Of a DNA stretch of 64,000 bases, positions 18,570 through 26,665 are shown piece after piece; position 1 is the stretch's first letter; each line of letters opens with the position of its first letter. The stretch is from positions 3,712,501 to 3,776,500 of the forward strand of contig NZ_JADOVJ010000001.1 of NCBI RefSeq assembly GCF_015752315.1. Direction: 5' to 3'. This DNA comes from Nocardioides luteus. GTDB lineage: Bacteria > Actinomycetota > Actinomycetes > Propionibacteriales > Nocardioidaceae. The notes under the pieces were generated by a model. It saw only the letters and a program-made list of their open reading frames with translations, made no database searches and was not told the origin of the DNA. The translations under genes and the position numbers were made by a program.

Positions 18570-18634
18570 TGGACGAAAATTCATTCACCCCCGCGGAAGA
18601 AGACGCTCTCCTGGGTGAACGAAAATTCGTTCAC
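18570..18634. repeat. Paired palindromic motifs between the structured elements
   Basis: Two close copies of one motif lie about 46 bp apart. GGACGAAAATTCATTCACC starts at 18571 and GTGAACGAAAATTCGTTCAC is at 18615-18634. The second is a near-perfect palindrome with 9-bp arms. AGACGCTC precedes each copy, so the unit looks like an imperfect tandem duplication. Operator-like, but no binding protein can be named. Confidence 0.55.
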
Positions 18635-18689
18635 CTCGGATCCCAGGCCCCTGCCCAACCCACATCGCCGCGCCAAACCCCTGCCGCCG

Positions 18690-18852
18690 GCCCGATAGCC
18701 AGCCAAAAATTCTCAGCGACGGCCGGTGTCAAGGACCGCGAAGCGGCCGGCGAAGCCGGCGGCCGAAGGCCGTCCTTTACTCCGGACGCCGCTGAGAACA
18801 CCCTCCCGTAACGGGTCGGCGGCAAACACCAACCAGAAAAACAAAGCAACCC
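18690..18852 (-). repeat. Structured repeat element, copy B (inverted)
   Basis: Read on the minus strand it repeats the plan of copy A with changed bases: an outer stem TTCTCAGCG (plus positions 18790-18798) with CGCTGAGAA (18710-18718); an inner stem from CCGG (18782-18785) to CCGG (18723-18726) containing GGAC/GTCC; and three hairpins, GGCC-TTC-GGCC, GCCGGC-TTC-GCCGGC and CGC-TTC-GCG. The same TTTGGCTGGCTATC box follows (18694-18707). It starts right at the 3' end of the gene at 18853. Confidence 0.7.
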
Positions 18853-20577
18853 TCAGCGCGTCGGAACAAGCTCCCCACCCCGAACACTCAGATCCCGCCG
18901 CTCCACACTCCCCCGAGACTTGTGCGTCCAGATGGTCACGGTCGTCGCCTGCTTCTCGATCCTCACGATCGAGCAGGGGACGTAGTTGGCGTGGATGGCG
19001 TCGGTGAGCCAGGGCTGCGGAGTGTGCAGCGGCATGGTCTCGATGATGACTGGGATGGAACCGTCCTCGAGCTGAGGCACGAGCACGGTCTCGTACTGCG
19101 CGAAGTCGTAGTGGAACAGGTAGTACGGCGTCGGGTTGGTGATGGCGAGGGTGTCGTAGAGCTCGAGGTAGTTGGGCATCACCAACGCCTCGCGGGTGCC
19201 GCCGCTGCAGCGTTCGTACTCCGGGCCCGCCCAGCGGGTGATCGCGTCGGTCACCTGGAACGACTTCGCGTCGCGTCGCATGTCGTTGAGGTGGTCGACG
19301 GAGGCGAGGGCGGGTACGCAGCCGAGCACGACCAGCGCGCCGGCGGAGACGGCGGCCGTGGCACCGCGCAGGAAGGTCGAACCGAGGATCGCCCCGGCGA
19401 CCGCCAAGGCCACGAGCAGCACAGCGCCGGCCATGCTCTGCAGACCGAAGCCGATCCAGAGGGTCGCGGCCGCCCACAGAGCGCCGGCCGCGGCGAGAGG
19501 TAGCGCGATCACCGGCGCTCGCGCTCCCTCCGCCGCTGTCTCCGAGGATGTCCGGCGCTCATAGAGCTCGGCCACTGCGAGCACGACGGCGAGCAGGACG
19601 AGGGCGGAGACGGTGGTCGTGTGGGGGTTGTCGACGCGCCGGATCGGGACGACGACGAGGACCAGCCCGGCCAGCGCGATCAGCCGGGTCGAGTCGGAGA
19701 TCTGCTGCCACACCAGCGGTACGAAGGGCAGGAGCAGCGCGAACGGGTAGAGCGCCAGGATGAAGAACCGCCCGGACTCGGTCGGCAGGTCGAAGAAGTT
19801 CCAGACGGCGTACTGCGAACCCTCGTGCGTCTCGGTCTGGCCGAGGATCACCTGCCGGTTGAAGTCGGCGAAGGAGAGCCCCCACAGCACTTTGTACGCA
19901 GTGGCCTCGACGACCAGCCCGAGCAGGAACCCGCCGGCCAGCTGGACACAGTTCACGATCCGGGTGCGCCAGGCGGCGTCCCGGCGGGCGAAGAGCTCGA
20001 AGAGGCCCGAGGCGCCGGTGAGGAGCACGGCCAGCTCGACGTACTGCCAGAAGACCAGCGCCGGGAGCAGCACGCGGGCTGCCGTGGCCAGCCGTGGCCG
20101 CGCCTCGAGCCACCCGGTCGGCAGCAGGACGAAGACCCACAGCAGGCAGATCGTGTACTTGATGTGCAGCGGGGTGGCCAGCAGGAGCACCCCGAGCGCG
20201 ACCGCGACCATCACGGCCGGGTGCAGCCGCAGCCGCAGCCCGATGGCGGCGGCGAGGACCGCGCCGAGGCCGGCGCCGAGGAGGCGGCCCCAGAGGAAGT
20301 ACCAGATCGTCGGGGACCCGGAGGCGACCGCGTAGAGCGCCGCGTTGACCCAGAAGGAGCCGGCGTTCCAGCCGTGCTCGAAGTCGACCAGCGGGATCGC
20401 GCCGTGGGCGGTCATCTTCGCGAGGTGGTACTGCGCGCCGAAGTCCTGGGTCAGGAACGTGCCGTTCTGGGCGCCGACCGAGTAGGCCGACCAGAGCAGC
20501 GCCAGCACGCAGACACCGGCGAACGTCGCCCAGCGCACAATCCCCACACGTTCGGTCTGCTCCCCCGATGTCGCCAT
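18853..20577 (-). CDS. Polytopic membrane protein, GT-C-like, of the glycan locus
   Basis: A 574-residue protein with about eleven hydrophobic helices through residue 420 and a soluble C-terminal domain. The first loop contains TQDFGAQYHLAKM followed by DFEHGWNAGSFW, acidic and aromatic residues placed as in GT-C glycosyltransferases. No family-specific signature was recognised, so a transferase role is inferred from layout and context. The soluble tail includes RWAGPEYERCSGG and a YYLFHYDFAQYE segment. It lies 61 bp downstream of the methyltransferase at 20.6 kb on the same strand. Its 3' end runs into the structured repeat region. Confidence 0.75.
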   Translation of the reverse strand: MATSGEQTERVGIVRWATFAGVCVLALLWSAYSVGAQNGTFLTQDFGAQYHLAKMTAHGAIPLVDFEHGWNAGSFWVNAALYAVASGSPTIWYFLWGRLLGAGLGAVLAAAIGLRLRLHPAVMVAVALGVLLLATPLHIKYTICLLWVFVLLPTGWLEARPRLATAARVLLPALVFWQYVELAVLLTGASGLFELFARRDAAWRTRIVNCVQLAGGFLLGLVVEATAYKVLWGLSFADFNRQVILGQTETHEGSQYAVWNFFDLPTESGRFFILALYPFALLLPFVPLVWQQISDSTRLIALAGLVLVVVPIRRVDNPHTTTVSALVLLAVVLAVAELYERRTSSETAAEGARAPVIALPLAAAGALWAAATLWIGFGLQSMAGAVLLVALAVAGAILGSTFLRGATAAVSAGALVVLGCVPALASVDHLNDMRRDAKSFQVTDAITRWAGPEYERCSGGTREALVMPNYLELYDTLAITNPTPYYLFHYDFAQYETVLVPQLEDGSIPVIIETMPLHTPQPWLTDAIHANYVPCSIVRIEKQATTVTIWTHKSRGSVERRDLSVRGGELVPTR

Positions 20578-20638
20578 GGGGAGGACCCTAGGGCGAGCAC
20601 GTGGCGGCGCGGAAACTCCACGCCGTCACGTACGAGAA

Positions 20639-21367
20639 TCAGCCTTTGGTGAGGACCGAGGTGCGCTCGGGGTAGGGCAGGGTCGGGGTGAGACCGGCGT
20701 GGATGGTCTCCTTCAGCCCCGAGGCGGCGATCGCGTCGACGTAGCGCTTGCGGCGGCTGTTGTCGAAGACGATGATCCCGCCGGGAGCAAGGCGGTCCTT
20801 GGCCTTCTCCAGGCACGCCTCGCGGGCGCGCCCGTCGATCACCACGAGGTCGAACTCGCCGTCGACGTCGTCGATGGAGTCGACGTACGCCTCGAAGTCG
20901 AGGCCCGCGTGGCCCTCCTTCTGCGAGGGGACGACGGGGTTGTCGTTGGGGACCGGCTCGATGACCCGCAGCGAGATCTTCTCCTCGCCGGCGAGCTCGG
21001 CCTGCATCATCTCGCCGAAGCCCTTGTGGTGCTCGACGGAGTGGATCTCGTCGGCGCGGCGGGAGAGCCAGATGGTGGAGGCGCCGGAGCCGTACTCGTA
21101 GACCCGGATCGGACGCTCACGCTCGCTCAGCCAGGCGTCGACGGCGGTGATCGCGTCGTAGGTCCACCACGGCACGTCCAGCTTCGCCATCGCCAGGGAG
21201 TCGTAGACCTTGGTGAGCGAGTGGGCCCAGTGACGCCAGCGCTGCTCGACCGGCGGAGCGGTCTCCTTCGCGAGCCCCGTCTTCGTCAGCCCGCGACCGA
21301 CGGCCTTGAGGGAAGCGGCGTAGGACTGCTTGGCCAAGGAAAGCGGTGAACGGCCTGAGGTGGACAT
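20639..21367 (-). CDS. SAM-dependent methyltransferase
   Basis: A 242-residue predicted methyltransferase. The glycine-rich motif I is YEYGSGASTIWLS at about residues 90-102, and the acidic motif II region is IHSVEHHKGFGEMM. DLVVIDGRAREACLEKAKD gives the strand 4-5 region, where Asp and Arg are typical of O-methyltransferases that act on small molecules or sugars. It is co-directional with, and upstream of, the GT-C-like membrane gene. It borders the housekeeping gene coaD, 60 bp away, making it the right-hand edge of the inserted glycan locus. Confidence 0.85.
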   Translation of the reverse strand: MSTSGRSPLSLAKQSYAASLKAVGRGLTKTGLAKETAPPVEQRWRHWAHSLTKVYDSLAMAKLDVPWWTYDAITAVDAWLSERERPIRVYEYGSGASTIWLSRRADEIHSVEHHKGFGEMMQAELAGEEKISLRVIEPVPNDNPVVPSQKEGHAGLDFEAYVDSIDDVDGEFDLVVIDGRAREACLEKAKDRLAPGGIIVFDNSRRKRYVDAIAASGLKETIHAGLTPTLPYPERTSVLTKG

Positions 21368-21427
21368 TGATCTCCAGAGAAAGAATGACGGGCAGCGCTG
21401 ATAGACGATACCGGCGAACCGTGCCTG

Positions 21428-21919
21428 TTACTCGGAACGTTCTGCCAAACGCTTGGTGAGTCGTGCAAGAACATCGGGCGGCAGGAAAGCCGACACATCC
21501 CCACCGAAAGTGGCCATCTCCTTGATCAGGCTCGAGGAGACCGCGGCCCAGCACGGGTCGTTGAGCAGGAAGACGGTCTCGACCCGGGTCATGTGGGCGT
21601 TCATCTGGGCCATCGGCGCCTCGTACTCCAGATCGGGCGCTCCGCGCAGCCCCTTCACGATCGCCTGGGCGTCGATCTCGACGCAGAAGTCGGTCACCAG
21701 CCCGGTGAACACCTGCACCCGGACGTTGCCCAGCGGGGCGGTGATCTCGGTGATCATCTCCATCCGCTCCTCGGGCGTGAACAGGCGCTTCGACTTCGAC
21801 GGGTTGACCCCGACGGCGATGACGACCTCGTCGAAGATCGCCGAGGCGCGGGTGAAGATGTCGAGGTGGCCGAAGGTGGGCGGGTCGAACGACCCCGGGC
21901 ACACCGCGCGACGCGTCAT
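21428..21919 (-). CDS. coaD: Phosphopantetheine adenylyltransferase
   Basis: A 163-residue enzyme of coenzyme A synthesis that makes dephospho-CoA from 4'-phosphopantetheine and ATP. The nucleotidyltransferase motif is TFGH at 15-18 (CPGSFDPPTFGHLDIF), and the C-terminal signature appears as FLLNDPCWAAVSSSLIKEMA, where the usual PxxxxIS(S)(S/T)xVR ends in LIKE. Length is normal. It lies 24 bp downstream of rsmD, the usual pairing. Confidence 0.96.
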   Translation of the reverse strand: MTRRAVCPGSFDPPTFGHLDIFTRASAIFDEVVIAVGVNPSKSKRLFTPEERMEMITEITAPLGNVRVQVFTGLVTDFCVEIDAQAIVKGLRGAPDLEYEAPMAQMNAHMTRVETVFLLNDPCWAAVSSSLIKEMATFGGDVSAFLPPDVLARLTKRLAERSE

Positions 21920-21943
21920 TGCTTCTCTCCTTGTTGAGTGCGG

Positions 21944-22507
21944 TCAGTCCGGCGCCGTGCCGTACCAGAGCGTGGTCTCGCCGTACTTCTTCGACCTCTG
22001 GTCGGTGAATCCGTCGGGCCAGACCGGCTCGGGGCTGCGCGCGGACCGCTCGACGACGACCAGCGCCCCCGGCACCAGCCAGCCGTGCTTGACCAGCAGG
22101 GCGATGTCCTCGGCGACGGCGTCGTCCGAGAGCGGGTAGGGCGGGTCGAGGAAGACCAGGTCGTACGGCGCCGCCGGCGGCGTCACCAGGGTGCTCGCCA
22201 CGCTCGCCGCGACCACGTTGGCCCGCGGGAAGCCGAGCTCCTTCGCGTTGGAGCGGATCACCCCGGCCGTACGCCGGTCCGACTCGACCAGGGTCACGAC
22301 CCCGGCGCCGCGGGACCACGCCTCCAGCCCGACCGCGCCGGTGCCGGCGTAGAGGTCGAGGAAGCGCAGCCCGGCCAGGGATCCGTAGGAGGACTCGATC
22401 GCCGAGAAGAGCGCCTCGCGGACCCGGTCGGTGGTGGGACGGGTCCGCACCCCTTTGGGAGCGAGTAGGCGCCGCCCTCCTGCGACGCCTCCGATGATCC
22501 GAGTCAT
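21944..22507 (-). CDS. rsmD: 16S rRNA (guanine(966)-N(2))-methyltransferase
   Basis: A 187-residue rRNA methyltransferase. The N-terminus TRIIGGVAGGRRL and RPTTDRVREALF are diagnostic of RsmD. Motif I is FLDLYAGTGAVGLEAWSRG, and the catalytic motif is LVFLDPPYPL, the DPPY form expected for an amino-group methylase. The ATG at 22507 follows the recG stop by 9 bp, so it is transcribed with recG and coaD. Confidence 0.96.
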   Translation of the reverse strand: MTRIIGGVAGGRRLLAPKGVRTRPTTDRVREALFSAIESSYGSLAGLRFLDLYAGTGAVGLEAWSRGAGVVTLVESDRRTAGVIRSNAKELGFPRANVVAASVASTLVTPPAAPYDLVFLDPPYPLSDDAVAEDIALLVKHGWLVPGALVVVERSARSPEPVWPDGFTDQRSKKYGETTLWYGTAPD

Positions 22508-22516
22508 TGGGACACC

Positions 22517-24781
22517 TTAGGACTTCTCGAGGTAGTCGGCCGAGGCGGACTCCTCGATCTCGGCGACCCGCTCGGCCAGCAGCGGCGCGGTCGCGAGCTC
22601 CACGTCCTTCTCCAGGAGGGACTCGGCCGCCTCGCGGGCCCGCAGGATCGTCTCCTCGTCGCGGAGCACGCGCAGGCTCTCCAAGCTCGATCGCCGGCCC
22701 GACTGGGAGGCACCGAGCACGTCTCCCTCGCGGCGCTGGTCGAGGTCGACCCGGGAGAGCGCGAACCCGTCGGTGGTCTCGGCGACCGCGTCCAGTCGGG
22801 TCCGGGCGGGGGTGCCGGCCTCGGCGTGGGAGACCAGCAGGCACAGCCCGTGCAGCCCGCCACGGCCGACCCGGCCGCGCAGCTGGTGGAGCTGGGAGAC
22901 ACCGAAGCGGTCGGCGTCGAGGATGACCATGGTGGTCGCGTTGGGTACGTCGACGCCGACCTCGATCACGGTGGTGGCGATCAGCACGTCGATGTCGCCG
23001 GCGGCGAAGGCGCTCATGGTGCGCTCCTTCTCCTCGGCGGGGAGCTTGCCGTGGAGCTTGGCGACGTTCAGCCCGCGCAGCGGCCCGTTGGTCAGCTCCT
23101 CGGTGACCTCGTCGACGGCGGAGAGCTGGCCCTTGGCGGAGGCGACCTCGTTGCCGTCGGCGTCGAAGTCGCGCTGGTCGCTCTCGCCCTGCTCGGACTC
23201 GTCGCCGCTGATCCGCGGGGCGACGACGTAGACCTGATGGCCCTTCTCGACCTCTTCCTTGACGCGCTCCCACACCCGGGCGATCCACGCGGGATGGTCG
23301 ACCAGGGAGACCAGGTTGGTCTGGATCTCGGCACGGCCGGCCGGGAGCTCGGTCAACGTGGAGACCTCGAGATCACCGAAGACGGTCATCGCGACCGTAC
23401 GTGGGATCGGCGTCGCGGTCATGACCAGCAGGTGCGGCGGGGTGCCGGCCTTGTCGGTCAGGGCGGCGCGCTGCTCGACGCCGAAGCGGTGCTGCTCGTC
23501 GACGACGACGAGGCCGAGGTCGTCGAACATCACCTGGTCCTGCAGCAGCGCATGGGTGCCGACGACGATCCCGGCCTCGCCGGTGGCGATCCGGCTCAGC
23601 GGTCCCTTGCGCTGGGTCTTGGTCATCGAGCCGGTGAGCAGCTCGACATGGGTCTGCTCCTGGTCGCCGGCGAAGAGCCCGCCGGCCAGACCGCTGGCGG
23701 CCAGGTCGCCGAGCATCGCGGTGATCGAGCGGTGGTGCTGCTGGGCGAGCACCTCGGTCGGCGCCAGCAGCGCGGCCTGGCCGCCCGAGTCGACGACCCG
23801 CAGCATCGCCCGCAGCGCGACCAGCGTCTTGCCGGAGCCGACCTCGCCCTGGAGCAGGCGGTTCATCGGGTGGGGCTGGGCCAGCGCGGTCTCGAGCTCC
23901 TCCCCGATCGTCTCCTGACCCTTGGTGAGGGTGAACGGCAGCCGCTCGTCGAAGGCCTCGAGCAGGTGGTGGACCCCGCCGGTGCGGGCGGTGGTGCCCA
24001 GGGCCTGGAGCGCCCTCCTCCTCCGGCCCAGGACCAGCTGCAGCCCGAGCGCCTCCTCGAACCGGAACCGGTGCTGGGCGCGCTGGACGTCCTTGAGCTC
24101 ATGGGGCGCGTGGATCAGGTCGAGCGCGTCGCGCAGCCCCGGCACGTCGTACGTCTGCCGCAGCTGTTCCGGGAGCACGTCGGTGACGTCCTCGACGACC
24201 TGCCGGGCGAACCGCACCGCGCGCATGACGTCCCAGTGCTGGAGCCCGGCGGTGAGCGGGTAGATCGGGAAGAGCTCGGTCAGCTCCTCCACGGCCATCT
24301 GGTTGTCGGCCGCCTCGGCGGCGTTCTCGGAGTCGGAGGGGTCGCCGAAGACGACCATCTGCGGGTTGGCCAGCTGCCACTCGCCGCGGAACGACCCCGC
24401 CTTGCCGACGAAGACGCCCCGGACACCGGGGGCGAGCACGCCGCGACGCCACTCGGCGATCCGCTGCGACTTGGAGAAGAAGGTGAGCTGCAGGTCGGCG
24501 GTGCCGGCCTTGAGCTGGGTCTCGACGCGGTAGGCGGGCCGGCCGGTACGGCGGTCGGTGTGCTGGCGGACCACGCTGCGGACCACCTCGCCGAGCACGG
24601 TGAGCATCTCGCCCTCGTGCAGCTGCGGCGTCTGGCTGAGGTCGGCGGTGCGCAGGTAGCGCCGCGGGAAGTGGTAGAGCAGGTCGCCCACGGTGCGCAG
24701 CCCGAGACCCTTGGTGAACTTCGTGGCGTGCTTGCTGTTGCCCAGCACGGCCTCGATCGGCGACTCGAGGGTGATCGCCAC
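22517..24781 (-). CDS. recG: ATP-dependent DNA helicase RecG
   Basis: A 754-residue branch-migration helicase that processes stalled forks and recombination intermediates. The N-terminal wedge/OB domain covers residues about 60-170. Walker A is GEVGSGKT in LLQGEVGSGKTLVALRAM, the DExH box is VVDEQHRFG, and motif III is TATPIPRT. The late helicase motif DADRFGVSQLHQLRGRVGR is intact. An acidic insertion (DESEQGESDQRDFDADG) lies in the second helicase lobe. The start is GTG at 24781 with GAGGAG about 11 bases upstream. Confidence 0.97.
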   Translation of the reverse strand: MAITLESPIEAVLGNSKHATKFTKGLGLRTVGDLLYHFPRRYLRTADLSQTPQLHEGEMLTVLGEVVRSVVRQHTDRRTGRPAYRVETQLKAGTADLQLTFFSKSQRIAEWRRGVLAPGVRGVFVGKAGSFRGEWQLANPQMVVFGDPSDSENAAEAADNQMAVEELTELFPIYPLTAGLQHWDVMRAVRFARQVVEDVTDVLPEQLRQTYDVPGLRDALDLIHAPHELKDVQRAQHRFRFEEALGLQLVLGRRRRALQALGTTARTGGVHHLLEAFDERLPFTLTKGQETIGEELETALAQPHPMNRLLQGEVGSGKTLVALRAMLRVVDSGGQAALLAPTEVLAQQHHRSITAMLGDLAASGLAGGLFAGDQEQTHVELLTGSMTKTQRKGPLSRIATGEAGIVVGTHALLQDQVMFDDLGLVVVDEQHRFGVEQRAALTDKAGTPPHLLVMTATPIPRTVAMTVFGDLEVSTLTELPAGRAEIQTNLVSLVDHPAWIARVWERVKEEVEKGHQVYVVAPRISGDESEQGESDQRDFDADGNEVASAKGQLSAVDEVTEELTNGPLRGLNVAKLHGKLPAEEKERTMSAFAAGDIDVLIATTVIEVGVDVPNATTMVILDADRFGVSQLHQLRGRVGRGGLHGLCLLVSHAEAGTPARTRLDAVAETTDGFALSRVDLDQRREGDVLGASQSGRRSSLESLRVLRDEETILRAREAAESLLEKDVELATAPLLAERVAEIEESASADYLEKS

Positions 24782-24794
24782 CGTCTCTTCTCCT

Positions 24795-26429
24795 CTACTC
24801 GACCGACATCAGGAGGGGGTAACGCTCCTGGCCTCCGTCGTACACCATCACATCAACGGCCGGATGGTTGGCAGCCAGCCACGCCGCGACGCCCTGGGCG
24901 AGCTCGCCGTCGCGGTCCTCCAGGCCGGAGACCAGCGTGACCAGCTCACCACCACCGCCGATGAGCCGGGCGAGGACGTAGGTCGCACATCTCTGCAGGT
25001 CCTGGCCGACCTTGACGAAGTCTCCGTCGAGCACCCCGAGCGCGTCGCCCGGCATGCACGGCCCCGCCATGGTAATCGCTCGGGTGTTCGAGATCGTGAC
25101 CGCGCCGTGCCGCGCGTGTCGCGCGGTGGCGGTCATCTCCAGCACGTCCTTGTCGAACTTCCGGCCGGGCTCGTGGACCGCGATCGCCGCCAGGCCCTGC
25201 ACCTGGCTGCGGGTCGGGATCACCGCGACGCTGATGTCGAGGTCGTCCTCGGCGGTGCGCGCGGCGGCCTCGGCCGACTGCCGGGTGGGCGCGTCGTTGG
25301 GGAGCACGATCACCTCGGAGGCACCGGAGGCGGTGATCGCCTCGAGCAGCTCCGAGGTCGTCGGGCGCCGGTGCGGGCCGCCCTCGATCACGATCGCGCC
25401 GGCGCCCCGGAAGAGCTCCGCCAGCCCGGGGCCCGCGGCGAACGCGATCACCGCGCGGCCGCTGCGGGTCGCGTGCCGGTGGGCCTGTCCGGCGAGCTGC
25501 TCGGCGAAATGGGTGACGTGGATCCGGTGCGGCCGGCCGGCACTGATCCCGGCCTCGATCGCGGCACCGACGTCGTCGACATGGACGTGTACGTTCCAGA
25601 TGCCCTCGCCGCCGACGACGACCAGCGAGTCGCCCAACGGCTGGAGCCGCTTGCGCAGATCCGGGATCGCCCCGTCCTCGGCGTCGAGCAGGTACATCAC
25701 CTCGTAGGCCGGGCCGCCCGGCTCCAGAGCATGACCGTCCGCGCCAGCCAGGCCCGCCGTGATCGGGATCGGGATGTGCGGGGTCGGCGCCTGCGGGCTC
25801 GGCCGGCGACCGGTCAGGGCGGTCTCGAAGGCGTCGAGGAGCACGCAGATCCCGCGGCCGCCGGCATCGACCACCCCGGCGGCGGCGAGCGTGGGCAACT
25901 GCTCCTGCGTACGGGCGAGGGCGGCGCGGGCCGCGCTGGCGGCAACCGACATCACGTCGCGGGTGCGTGCGGACTCGTCGATCTCGACGCACGCCTCGGC
26001 CGCGTCCGCGGCGGCGCGGAGCACGCTGAGCATGGTGCCCTCCTGCGGCTCCCCCACCGCGGCGTAGGCGGCGTTGGCGGCGTTGCGCAGCGCGTCGGCG
26101 AAGACGACGGCGGTGCGCTCCTCCTCGGTGGCCTGGATCAGGCGGCGCAGCAGGGCGCCGATCATCTCGGCCAGGATCACCCCCGAGTTGCCGCGGGCGC
26201 TCAGCAGCGCGCCGCGGGAGAAGGCACGCAGCCCCTCCCGCCAGTCGGAGCCGGTGAACTCGCGCAGCCGGTCACGGGCGGCGGCGATGGTCAGGTAGAG
26301 GTTGGTGCCGGTGTCGCTGTCGGGCACCGGGAAGACGTTGAGCGCGTCGATCTCCTCGCGGTGCGACCCGAGCGCGTCGGTCGCCAGGTCGCCGAACCGG
26401 CGGAACAGATCGAGCTTGACCTCGGCCAC
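24795..26429 (-). CDS. DAK2 domain protein, FakA/YloV-like
   Basis: A 544-residue protein. The N-terminal DAK2 (dihydroxyacetone-kinase phosphatase-like) domain holds the metal/ATP site in ALNVFPVPDSDTGTN at about 27-41. The central linker has AAGVVDAGGRGI, and the C-terminal half (FakA-type domain) has IVIEGGPHRRPTTSELL, EVIVLPNDAP and a C-terminal VDVMVYDGGQERYPLL. In Firmicutes such proteins are the kinase subunit of fatty-acid kinase with FakB partners. No FakB (DegV) gene is in the window. The start is GTG at 26429 with AGGGAG upstream. It is 13 bp upstream of recG, the conserved order. Confidence 0.88.
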   Translation of the reverse strand: MAEVKLDLFRRFGDLATDALGSHREEIDALNVFPVPDSDTGTNLYLTIAAARDRLREFTGSDWREGLRAFSRGALLSARGNSGVILAEMIGALLRRLIQATEEERTAVVFADALRNAANAAYAAVGEPQEGTMLSVLRAAADAAEACVEIDESARTRDVMSVAASAARAALARTQEQLPTLAAAGVVDAGGRGICVLLDAFETALTGRRPSPQAPTPHIPIPITAGLAGADGHALEPGGPAYEVMYLLDAEDGAIPDLRKRLQPLGDSLVVVGGEGIWNVHVHVDDVGAAIEAGISAGRPHRIHVTHFAEQLAGQAHRHATRSGRAVIAFAAGPGLAELFRGAGAIVIEGGPHRRPTTSELLEAITASGASEVIVLPNDAPTRQSAEAAARTAEDDLDISVAVIPTRSQVQGLAAIAVHEPGRKFDKDVLEMTATARHARHGAVTISNTRAITMAGPCMPGDALGVLDGDFVKVGQDLQRCATYVLARLIGGGGELVTLVSGLEDRDGELAQGVAAWLAANHPAVDVMVYDGGQERYPLLMSVE

Positions 26430-26665
26430 GCCGCTCTCCCTTCCCTCGACACCGTGCAGGCAACCAGACATCGTGACGCCGGACACACTTCCCGGTATCG
26501 CGGCCCCAAGGTTAGGCCGTGCCTGGGTACGGGGTAAACGACGGGTGAACAAATCCAAGGCTGCAGCAAAGACACGAGCGAGTAACAAGTTCTGCCGGGT
26601 CGCGCCCCGCGCGGGTGACGAATCATCCCTAGTGTGGAGACTTCCCTACGCCGAAGGACTTCCGG

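Larger units (their letters stand above)
18264..18852. other. 589-bp intergenic region with two inverted structured elements
   Basis: No protein-coding frame is supported. The stretch holds two diverged copies of a multi-hairpin element in inverted orientation (separate entries) and, between them, two near-identical palindromic 19-20-mers. It separates two co-directional minus-strand glycan genes, so any transcript of the right-hand gene that reads through would contain both elements. Confidence 0.7.

Noticed and set aside
18569..18811. Short open frame of 80 codons in the repeat region
   Set aside because: It runs through both palindromic motifs and the structured copy B, with no ribosome site and no family pattern.
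18348..18852. CRISPR array or tRNA
   Set aside because: There are only two inverted diverged copies, no regular spacers, and no tRNA T-loop or anticodon arm.
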